A stretch of DNA of 64,000 bases from the NCBI RefSeq assembly GCF_002042975.1, contig NW_018148831.1, forward strand, positions 889,514 through 953,513, given 5' to 3'. The first letter of the stretch is position 1; every line of letters begins with the position of its first letter. The stretch is from Orbicella faveolata. Taxonomy: Eukaryota; Cnidaria; Anthozoa; Scleractinia; Merulinidae. The position numbers were made by a program, and so were the translations under genes. Below, piece after piece: positions 23,001-35,000 of this stretch. The notes below the pieces were generated by a model. That model did no database searches and was not told the DNA's origin. It saw nothing but the letters and a program-made list of their open reading frames with translations.

Positions 23001-26000
23001 ACTTCAAGCAGATTCACTATTCATTTCCAGATTTAGGTATGATCTCCTGAATTCACTTGCATAATGGACTCAGTGGCTTCATAATCTATTTTCTTGTTTT
23101 AAAAAACAAGCGCAATCAAGAATGCGGATTTTCATTTTACCACAGAAACGCACCCAAATAAATAAACAAGAGAAATCACACAAGTTTCGTTCATAATTAT
23201 GTTCAATGTATATTTCAACCATATCTATCGATACATTCTGGAGCTTTTAAGCTCATAAGATCTGATAGCAAATAAATAGATTGTAATTATACCTGGCGCA
23301 ACAGCCACGACTGTTCAAAGAGAAAGAAACATTCAAATTAGTTCTTTGCAGCTGCGGCCTCGTATTTACCCTCACATTTGACTGCTACAGTCAAAATTCT
23401 AGTGCCCTGCCTCGTTGCTAGAACACGTTGCCAGGTGGAATTTCAACTACAAGGTAAATCCTAGGAAATTAGGCATCTATTAGGTCTTGCTAAAAGCGTT
23501 TTCACTTGAGAGACGAAAGTAATTTTTACTTTGCCGAGTACTGTGATTGGTTCAAAAGGTTCGTGAAACCTGCTTAACCAATCAGAGCAAACATGCTGTT
23601 CTTTCAACCAATCACATCGAAAACCCAGTGAATAGTTTGCACACATTTTCCCGCGCTTGGCACCGTTTTCATGTGTTCCCACACGCGCTTGGCTCTAGCT
23701 TGTTAAGTGTTTTCCCGCGCTTGACTCTAGCTTGTTAAGGCTCTGGCCAGCTCTGGCCTACGCTCGGCTCTGGCCAGTTAAATGTTTTCCCGTGCATCTT
23801 GAGCGGTTTCCAACTGAGTGTCGCAAAACCAAAACCACGGTAATCACTTTTGGCTACAAAGGACGCAGACAATGCAATGAACCAATTCATTAAAACTCGA
23901 AGTAATTAGCTGTAGCTGTCAGGAAGCGCGGGAAAACGTGTGCGAGCGATTCACGATTGGTTGTCGTTTTACTTCTGATTGGATGAAGAAGTGGCGCGAG
24001 TTTCTTTATATACCAATCATGTAGCGTAGTCATGTAACCCAATTATGTTCGACACTCAAGTAAAAATAGCTCTAATAGCAACAATTACTTAGGCTGTTTT
24101 ACACACAGTATAAGTTAGGTAACAGTCTTGGTACAACTGACGACTGACTGCCTTAACTGGGCTTAAGAATTCTTAATTTACTTCAAAGCCTCAAAAGTTA
24201 ACCACCACAGAACGAAATAACTCGTTGAGTAAGCTTAAAGGAGCTACCGTATTGCACTGACTATGTAATATTGAGAAAACTTCCTTTTGCGCAAAATTTA
24301 TACCTCGAAATTAAGGCAATACACACACTAATATTTTCCTAAAGAAGGAATTATAGTTAACGGACAGGAAAAAAATTAGCCGAAAAAGTTAGGCCTAAAA
24401 ATTCCAAGTTGTACCGACTGATACAGCTCCATCAAACTTCGCAACAAAGTAACGATAATGAATTTAAAAAATAAAAAATAAAAACACAAATTCTCTATAT
24501 GATTACAGGTAAAAAGTACTTTCTTGTCAGCTCCTTACCAAAGTCAAATTAATAAAATAAGAAACAGATTTAAAAGCACTTGATTATCTCAAAAAGCCTG
24601 CTCATACAACGCTCTCCAGTAAACTTAAAAAATTTCATTCACAATTCTTGCTTTCAATTCACACCAGCAACCAACTCGTTCCGCGAGTACACAAAAGCTG
24701 TTTCTGATTGTATTTTGAGTTTGCTATACGTTAATTGACGTTCTGTCACTACGTCCAATTACACCATGTGGTACATTTTCAAAGTGATTCGTTAATTTTT
24801 CACAACACTCGTAAACCGCACAACAATATCGCTATGTCTCAATGTTCATTCTATCTACAATTAACAGGGAGGACCCGTTTCTGATATCGTTTTAACTGCT
24901 AAAATATCCCAGCTAAAAGCCTAACGTACATCTCATTTGCCTGTCGTAAGACGATGACGTTGAAAGCAAAACGAGGCTATTGCCAAAGCGAGGCCGTCGA
25001 GGATTCTCGAATTGATGGAGTTCGTAGAAGCTATATTTCACACGCAAGTTTCGCTTTTCAGATTCTCTTGCTGACTATTTTTAGTTTCCACGTAAGTTGG
25101 TTTCAGTTTCGGCGTGTAAGTGCGGAATTTTGGCACTTTGTGTTCGTTTGCGCCTGTTGACGTTTTTGGCCTGGGACGGCGCTGTGGTAACAACGGCTCC
25201 TCAGCACTTTCAGAGACGGGCGAACCGCCGGCCTCAACCTGAAATCGAGTCATAAGTGGAACCCAAGGGGAGTCCCCTTGATCATCAATTGAGTTGTCTT
25301 CGATGGACGGTGGAGGGGGTGGGAAGTCGTTTGAATCACGACTGAATCGTTTCAAGTCTTTCCCCTCGTTCGTTGTTTCCGGAATCAACCGATCCGAAGG
25401 AAGTGCAAAAGGCTCGGGTTCGTTATCCGAGTCAACTCGCGGGCGCTCGTGAGTCTTTTTAAGAAATTTTGGCGGATGTTCGATAGTGATGATATCCGTC
25501 GAAGAGTGAGGTCGCGCCAGATGACTGGGCTCTGGGAGCGAATACTGTCGCGCTGACAGAGAGAGTCTGGGTCTAGATTTCTCGCGACCAAAATCAACGG
25601 AAGCTGACTGCGAAATTGGCGATCCACGCGAACCGGAACTGCTGGTGCTACTTCCGGAAGCGCTGTTGCTTCTCTTGACGGCTACAGCAGACTTGACAGG
25701 CCCATTCCTGTTCAGCGTTAACACAATAGGCACAGGGCGACCAACGTCTTCACTGTCTTCAGTGTCGAAAAACAACGAATTCTTGGAAGGTTTGCATTCC
25801 TGAGCGGGTTCAATTGTCTGTAAAGGTTGGAGGCTTTCGCATGTGCACTCCATTGCTGTTGAAGTATTTGGTTTCTTCAATGATGTAGCCGATTCAGCCG
25901 GCTGAACAGGGAAAATGTCGTTTTCAAGGTCTGAGCGTTCGCGCTGATCTTCTGATTCACTAAACGTGATCAAATCAGCGCCGCATGGGGGAGGGGCAGG

Positions 26001-29000
26001 GAGCTCGTCGTCGTTATCGTCATCGTCATTAAACACTGCCGGGATCTCAGGCTGAGGAGGGAGATTAATGTCATCCTCAAGAGAAATAAGAACATCATCT
26101 CTTTTAGTTTTAATCAGATTCAAACCCGCATCAGTTGCCTCGACTTCTTCTGCTTCTTCTTCGTCGTCAAAAGCCTCGTCAATTCTCTTTACGTTCTCCT
26201 CTTTTTCGAGTTCTGTCTCTACCGTGTCGACAGTTTCACCGTTATTGTCTTCCTCCTCGCTCTCCGGCGCCGAAGGAGGCTGTAACACTATATCCGGGGC
26301 TTTCGACGAAGGAGACTCTTGCGGAACCTGTTCCGCTGAATCTGCGCTGCTCCTGCCAGGTGCAGTCAGCGGATTGACGTGATCCCACCCGCCTGAAAAG
26401 TAAAACGAGAAAAACAAATAGTATTATAGCAAAAGAACCAAACAATGCCTGATAGTACCCCGAAAGACCAGTAAAGCATGCAGTTATTGTGCTGACAGAG
26501 AAAGCTTTTTCTGTTCTTCGATTTAACAGCCGCACTCGTAGTTTTTCCGATCCAGTGAAGTTGAAACAAAATGCCGTTTTAAGTATTAGGTCGCAGAATT
26601 CCGAGGAGTTTTCGAGGCGCTTTCAAGGCGTTTCGGAAGTCTTTTGTCCAATCAGATAGTCTTTTAAAGAGACGCAAAGCCAACTTGTTCTTACAAAGAT
26701 GTGACGTCATTTTACACATTATTCACGTCATCTCAACACTGAAATTAAGAGTCTTTTCACAAAGTTGGGACGCCATATAACATAGCACTTTTGAATTTTG
26801 CACGTGGAGTCAAGTCTTACAGACGTGACGTCATCATAAATGCTTAAGTCGTCGTCTTAAAAGCTTATGACGTCATGCTGACGTCATTTCGTGAGAAAGT
26901 GAGGGCTATTCCTTATTGGACAATCGGAAAATCTTGCCAAGATGCCACGACGATTCACCTAAAACGACATAGATACATGTTTTCCTAACCTGGGATCAAA
27001 CTAGTATCATCGACATTTCATTTCAACCCAAGACCATTTTGACTTAACAGAGAACCAAATCGGAGCAAAACCAAACACATGGCAAAACGGACGCCTTCAG
27101 AAATACCGACCGGCCGCTAACCATCCGTGTGTTTGGAAATAGAGCTTAAGACAGCACGCATGCATAGCTCTAACCTGAAGATGTCTTGAGAAGCTGGCAA
27201 TTCATCTCTCCTGGACTACCGCATCTGCTATTCAAGTGACTGGAAGAAATGATTGAGGAGTTCAGATGAATACACCGGGAGACCCGTGTGAATAGCCACA
27301 AATAAACCACATGACTGGAATGTACACAAATGAAGGTGAAACGTACGAGAAAGACAACATACACAAAGGCCACAAACGAGTGGGACTCAAACGAGAGGTG
27401 CGCGCGCAGAAGCCTGGTTGTTTCCGGTAAGAGTAAGAGTCTGGGAGCATGCAAATAACCCAAAAGTGGTCCAGTACGCAATGGCTGAAGGGATGCTTCT
27501 TTTTCCCTACGATAATATTTAGCGCGGACGCAAATGACAAAGAAATAACGCAGTCTACCACAATATACACAACACATGCTGCGTCAACTGAAAAGTCTAA
27601 ATTATTTTTAAAGGGCAAATCGTGCAGTAAGCCAGATCCCACATGGTGCAAATTTAGCACGAATTCTTTTATATTCCGAAGTGATAAAAATCCAGTAATT
27701 TCTCATTACAAAAGCAACACGCTGTCAAGCAGACAGGTGCTGAGAATAAAGAAACTCATCAGCTGTAACACAAGTTACGACTTCCACGCGATCAGAGCTC
27801 TGTTTTCATCAGTTCCTAGATTTCACGTCTTTGCTATTTTGCTGGTGAACATTTCTACCCCGTAAACCCATGAAATTATGTAGTATTTTCGGATGACACA
27901 CAACTACTTCGTGTTTTTTCTTGATAAACGAAAACATAAAGGGAAATGACACGCTAACAGAAAGTCACATACCAAGCCGTGCATTCCTGAGCAGGTTTTC
28001 TGGCCGCCAGTACCCATGCGCGGAACAACTGCCAATCACCGAACGTCATGCCCATGATGTGTCCTAGTTCGTTCAAGTCGCACGTTGCCAGTACTTTGCC
28101 GTTAATGTTATTTCCTGTTATCACGGTCTGATAAGTGGATATCTGTTTCTGATCCAGGCCTTCCAGCTCCGCAATCTGAGAAGCAAGCGATACAGATAAA
28201 ATTAAACGCGTTGGTTCAATTGGTTCAACAGCGTTCAGTTGAAAGATTAATCTACAGTAGAACGTGCTACCAAACGTAATACATAAACTAATCAACTAAA
28301 CTAAAGTATTCGTGAACTATACAAGGAAGGCTACAAAGGTTAAGTGTCCAACACCACCAGAGCTTGACGCTGTTTTCGTGATTTAAAGGGGCTACATGAA
28401 AGTTTTTGCATCTTGAAAAGTTTAGCCAAACTTTTTAAGGTTAGACGCTTGTAATTTCGTGTTAATCTTCCCTACCCTTAACCATCCTTGTTTCCTTGTG
28501 GTTTATTAGTATCTCTTTGGTGCTTTTTTCAAGTTTCCTTCAATTGAAAGGTAATTTTTGTAGATGGCCAAAATAACTCGAAATACCATGACTGAGCTCC
28601 TTTAAGCGTAGAGGAGTATCTCCACTCCCCTAGATGTACTGGTGTATGAGGAAATTTCTACCACTTTGAAAGCAATTATTTGGAATTTTTCCTCTTAGAT
28701 TTGTGCCAGTTACTAACCTGTTTACAAACATCTTCGATTGATAGCATAGGTAAGCTTGCTTGCTTGTCAGATCTTGCTGAGCAACCAACCTGGAGACAGA
28801 AGGGAAAGAAGCTTTAGCCTAAGGGTTTTTAAGATAAGTGTCATTTCGTCCAGTCCCTGGAAATTGAAGCTGCAACGTAACTTCTTTCATTACACCAACT
28901 ACATCAAGACCATGTCTGTACATGCAGTTGATGATCATCTGTACGTTCGTCTGCCTGAGATGCAATGTATTCACGATATCGAGAAATTAGCACTGTTGAG

Positions 29001-32000
29001 TTACTCCCCTACACGTAACAAGGATCCTATTGCAATTTCTCTTGACTGCAAATATAGAGTCTGAGACGTCCAATAAAGATTGTTGGCTCAAATGACGACG
29101 CTTATTAGAGACAGGTGCTTATATTTCACGAAAAGATTTGAAGTGCCCAAAAGTAAAAACCGGGAAGCTGAGGAAATCTTCCCTTACGATTCCAAATTAA
29201 ATTAAATGTAACTTAACTTAAACGTAAAAGGGAATGTTGGCGACGCTTATTTGATACATGGTGCTAATATGAGCCATTAATCGACGTTTATTTCACCAGG
29301 AGTTCGTCAAAGCACACGTCTCACCTGAAGATGAGGGTTTCCTTTGCCTACACTTCCAGTATCTGATTTATTACCAGTCACAGCCACTCCTGACTGTAAG
29401 CACTCCACCATCTGCCTGCGCAATGATGGATCAAGATGAACGGTACACGGCAAGAAGCGCCGCACGTCAGACGTGCTAAGAAGCGGGTGGTGACTTGCCA
29501 GGAAGGTTTCAAAATACACAGGGTCTCCATCCACCGCGCAGTCCACTTCATTAATGACCGGCATGACGGACAACGTCGCTTCGTAAAGATCTTTCAACGA
29601 CACGTTTTCTAGTAGACGGGTGTTGCTGTCTTCGATGAGAAGAACAAGCCATGAGGTCTTGTACGGCCAGCCGTCCACTACGCTGACCCAGGCGGCGAGC
29701 CGCTTCCAGGAGTACTCGATACCACGCGCTCGGAGGAGCCGACATGTCAAGGAGACGATATTCATCAGTCTCTTCACACCCAACGGGTTCACAGTCTCGT
29801 TATCAGCTAGTACCTGCGCAAGGTCGGTAGAGATGCGCCGGCGTTCTTCAAGTTCCAGCTCTCTGTCAAGGAGCTTCTGGTGATCCAGACATCGCTCCTC
29901 CTCATGAGAAGGCTCGTACAACATCGAATGATGCAGCTCCAACTCGGGATGTACCCGACTCGGGACCCCACCGTTACAGTTGTGCAAGTCCCGGGACAGT
30001 CTCTGTGCCTGGGGAAGGCAATTGTCACCGTTGTATTCCAGCATTTCGCCGTCCCATTCTAAATCGTCCACCGCCACGCTCGAACGTTCGGCCAGAGCTG
30101 GGTTGTCAGATTGCAGTTCACCTCGCAGGTCTTCTAGCAGGGTGACGACCCCTGCAGGAAGCACGCCCGTGTAGTTTGACTTCGGCTCTGGAAGGTAGAA
30201 CGGCAGCTGAACGATGCTCTTCAAGTAATCCGAAGCGCTGATGTGTGATTCGCGCAGTATACTGCTGAAGCTTTGGTCGATCGCTCGGATTATCACTCGA
30301 GGATCCAACGCCATCAATATTATAAAGGGCGCCTCTGGGTCGGTGAAAAGTAGATTGACCGAGTCAAGAAGCTGCAGCACTTTGGACTGTTCAGAATTAT
30401 CCAGCCCATCAATCATGATCACAACTCTTGTCTGATGTCTTGTGAATCCGTCGACACAATTTACCAAGTCAGTTAAGAGCTCTACTTCCTGTTTAAGAGC
30501 GTGAATGAATCCCTCTTCCTTCAACCCCAGCTGCGTGGCTACGACTGAAATTCGCTTTTTCTGCGAGAAAACCAACGAGTACAAGATTGAGCATAACGTG
30601 GGAAGGTGGACTAGTACGGCCACCCCGACAATCGAGGCAGACGCAATTTCTATGCCTGTTATAACAGAGCCACCGCCCGCCCCGTAAACTTTAAAAAACA
30701 CAATACCGATCATTCCAAGCGCGAGAATCACCAGGAAGATGGTGAACGTCGGCACGCAACAACAACATCGTTTCCAGCGCGCCTCTGTCATCGACGACTC
30801 GTCGTAATCGGAAGGCTGGGACCGAAATACTCTGTACAACCTGGTCACGAAAAATCCGAACTCTTTCTCGACGACGTCACACAGAGTTTCGATCATTCCG
30901 ACCAACGACGCAGCTTCGCTTCCGCTGCAAGTTAATTTACTGAAGTCCGTGAACAGGAAGCGAACTGGCGAATTTGGCTTCGTGGCGCTGGGGCACGGAG
31001 GAATACAAAACACAAGCTGACACAAGAGTTTCACAGTGGCCACTGCCTTAGTTACGTATCCGCCGATTCCACAAGATGGTTCGCCACGATTGTAGCGTCT
31101 GTCCGCCACATAAGCGCACAGAAATAGAAGATAACACGCTAAGAAGATTCCTACGCCGACAGCGACTCCTGCAGCGAGGTTTACAGTCGCCGAGAGAAGG
31201 ACGCCAATCACTGCACAGAAGATCAGGAGAAGAACAAATATGAAGCGAGAAAAGTGAAACATAGGGCGAAGATCTTGATGAGCAAACTCGCGCATTTCGT
31301 CTGAAACAAAGAAATAAAATGATAAACGTCGAATTTATCGTTAAAACACCGTATAATAGTTTTTTGGCTTATGGTGTCCGCAGCAGAAAGGAACGAGATA
31401 GGAGTATTGGCACCCCCCCCCCCCCCCCNCTACAGGCCAGGTTACCTAGCATTTGCAGGTACTTTGAGAACAAGGCTTTTGCCCAAGAACACAACACAAC
31501 GACCCTGGTGGAAATAAGAGTTAAGCGTGCCAAGCGTTTAGCTATCACACTCCCATTAGAGAGAGAGGTAATCAAACTACTAAGATGACCGAGGAGGGAG
31601 AAAAACAAAAACAAAGACTTATTATAATCACCAATACCGGTATACTTGACCATCGCTAATGGAGGGGAATGGTTATGAAACCCGACAAAGTTCTTTGTTG
31701 TATGTTTTTGTTCGCTTTTTTGGCCTTGACCGCGCACAAAACACAATAGTTGTTTNNNNNNNNNNNNNNNNNNNNNAGGGGAATGGTTATGAAACCCGAC
31801 AAAGTTCTTTGTTGTATGTTTTTGTTCGCTTTTTTGGCCTTGACCGCGCACAAAACACAATAGTTGTTTACTCCGTACTGAGGAACTAACCAATAGAAAC
31901 GTGTTGGTTTCGTAATTCATGCATAGTGTACGAACGCAAAACAAAAGATTGTGCGCGGTCGTGGACCTTCCAACATAAATCTTGGCATCTTTGTTTGCTC

Positions 32001-35000
32001 CTTTGATGTTTGCCGGGCTTCATAACCAGTCCCCTCTATTAACTATGACTTGACATGTGACAACAATATTGGGACGAAGATAATAACTGACGAAATGCCC
32101 CAAAACACTTAAATGTAAAGAATTGTGAACCGAGGTTGAGTTCATACCTTGCAGTCTTCGCAATACGAAGGACTTCCCACTTCCCCAGCGCGCATACATT
32201 CCGACAGTCAGCGGCATGGTGAGCGAAGGCTCACATAGCACATCCGCGAGGGCACTGGTGTAGACTTCGTAACCCATTACTTCTTCACTACACTTCTTTC
32301 CAATAGTAAATAAACCTGTAAACAACATATAACCTCGACATATCAATCCTCCCAACTGAGTACCATACACATCGGCCAATAATTGACTGCATCCTTGAGT
32401 TAACAAGCAACACGAACCTGAAACTTTCTCCACAGGGAGAATATTGTTGTTGCAAGTTATTTTTGAGCAAATTATCTTACAATCAAAACAAAGGTGTTTA
32501 GGCCGGATTGGGACGGTTTATATTAAGAAAAGATGTTGCGTCTCAGAAAGTTAAGTACTTACAAGAACTCTTCTGAATACAATTCAATTCAATTTAGTTC
32601 TTTTATATACCACATTGGTAAAACGTTCTAAGCAACCACATGACGCACAGGAAGGTGGAGGGTGGGGGAGCGGACGGAAGTTGTATCGTAAGGATATTTT
32701 CGTCTGAGACAATGAGGGCTTACTTTAGTTAACTAAGACTAGTCTTCCTTGTTTCCTCAAGATATTATCCTGAGAGATAATTTTTCAGTTCAACAAATCA
32801 AATTCTACATTTCGTTTTCTCCTTTCGTCATAAGAACCACTTCAGGAAAGAAATACACTGCTAGAATTTAGTTTACACATACTGCGTACATTTCTTAAAT
32901 GACTCAACACAAGAAATAAAACAGATTATTTTAAACTTGAAGTTAGTTCATTGTCTTCATTGCGTTACCTGCTTTACTGCCTACACCACTAATCCGACTG
33001 AAGTCTTACCAGTTCCGAAGATTTGAGTCAGTAAACTGTGTTTGTGTTGTCGATCGATGTTGTACGGAGTCTCTCCGGCTTTATTCGGACGATAAAGAAG
33101 GCGGGCGTCTTTGGGGTTCCTCAACAGAAGCTCGCAAATTCGTCGGTATCTGCCTCGTACAGCGACATGGACCGCGGTATCTCCTCGCTGGCGAGAAATA
33201 ATCCCAAGTCGAAAGTGTCAAGTGTCGAGTAAAAGATATACGTTCAGGAAATGTTTTTGTTATTATAAATAAATTCTGTCTTGCGAATTCAAAGTGAAGG
33301 TCGCAAAGGTTAACACCTGGTCTGAACACTCCAATTATTAGCCGCTGCTGCTGGGCTAGTACTTGCTGTTAAGGATGCCCGCTGGGGCTAAAAAATATCA
33401 GTCTCCTTCAGCTGCAAATTCTACAAGACATGCATCGATAGCAGTAAGAAAAAAAAAAACTTACCTTATCTGCAACGGAAACACTGGCGCCCTTTTCAAG
33501 TAGGAGAGAGACGATGGCCGTGTGCTTTTTCTGTGTTGCTCGAATAAGAGGAGTTTCTCCGTCCTACGATGAAAACGTTAAGGTATAAAGGTAGGCGACG
33601 GTTAATACTGAACACATGGCATAATTTTTAGAAATTAATGTAACAATATCCGCTATTTAAACAAAAACATGTGTTACTTTAAAAAAGCCTAATTGCAGGG
33701 AACGAAAACATATTGTAACATGAGTATATAAAATTTCTCAATTTTGCAGAAACGTTATCCGGCGAAACGTATTTTCCACATAGAGAAACATTCGTTAACG
33801 CGAAGAGAAGATTTCTTTGAGATAAGTAAAGTGGGTATTACGTATACAGAAGGCCGCCATTTTGAATTCCTCCACTGGATGACGCAAACATACCTTGTTT
33901 TGAGTCTCTGTGTTGGCACCAGCATCTAACAGTTCCTTTACAATTAAAACGTGGCCTTTCTCCACTGCGTGAAACAAGGCTGTCTTCCTATCCTGCGATA
34001 AGAAAAATAAATGACGATTTATTTACGTGTACACCATTATACGAGAACAAAAGCATTGCGAACAAGGCGTCCACTTGTTTGTAGATAATATCTCAAAAAA
34101 TAGGCCGTTTTAAAGCGTTGTGCAGGCCAGCGAAGTCTCAACATTGTTATTTACCATGCCCAAAACGCAGGAAGAGAGCAACTCCACTGCGGCAGCTGAA
34201 TGTGTTAAACCCTTAACAAGTCTCTAAGCTGTCTTGACCGATTTCTGTTACAACTGATTGCGCGTGTAACGCGAGTTTCACACTTCAAAATCAATGCTTG
34301 CTCAAAAAGCACAAGCACGCAAACTATTGTATTATGGTGTGTTATCAATGTCTTCAGCCCTCTATCAGTCAAACACTGTCACAACAATCCCTGATTATCA
34401 GATATTTCAATTAAAAATCCTTGCTCTCTCTCATTGTCTAAATAGGTTTCCATTTCGCGACAACGTCAATGTTTGGAAATGATATTACAGAAGCTTGGTT
34501 TTAATAACAGGCCTCACCAATGATTTGCGAGGAAGAGGTCGCTTCGTGGTCGTCTTAACAATCACAGCGAGCGGTATGTGAATACTTAAGATAAAAAACG
34601 CCATCTTGACATCGCACTAACCAAAACACATGCTCGTGCTTGCGAGCGTTCGGGCAGATAAAGTAACAGACAGAGTTGTCGAAAGTTTGCCGACAGCAAA
34701 ATTTATCAACTTACTAAAATCAAACCACCTGTAGCTTATGTCAAAACAAAACTAAACAGAAAATTACTGACGACGAAAGTGAATATACTCGTCCCTGAAC
34801 GCCCCTTTTATTGTCAAATGATTGATTAGACGGTAAAAACAAATGAAGCCTTCAAACTCACACAAGATTGATCCTACTTGTTAGCTAAAGCTTTCCACGA
34901 ATAAGCAATTTTTCCCTACTGAAAGCAATTATTCCGAACTTAAAAGTCACGCAGCTTTTAAGTATTTTTCTAGCTTCGATGGAGAATAGATGGGAGTTCA

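Larger units (their letters stand above)
16454..25037. other. 8.6 kb without exons (distal part of TRPC-B giant intron)
   Basis: It lies between the KIDINS220 stop and the TRPC-B tail exons. No reading frame on either strand resembles a known domain. It includes the KIDINS220 3' UTR, AT-rich unique DNA, a G run near 16,606-16,618, a (CAGT)n run and two fold-back elements listed separately. I looked for an S6 or pore exon here and found none. Confidence 0.7.

Noticed and set aside
16454-25037. A missing TRPC pore exon near the tail exons
   Set aside because: I looked for S6-like and pore-like translations on the minus strand here and found none, which is why the tail was linked to the exons at 61-64 kb.
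26068-26382. Plus-strand Ser-rich open frames
   Set aside because: They are shadows of the acidic KIDINS220 last exon on the minus strand.
29620-30687. Plus-strand frames opposite the KAP exon
   Set aside because: Antisense shadows of KIDINS220 exon 16.
31369-31944. 191-codon minus-strand frame across the N run
   Set aside because: It depends on the duplicated gap flanks and N codons.
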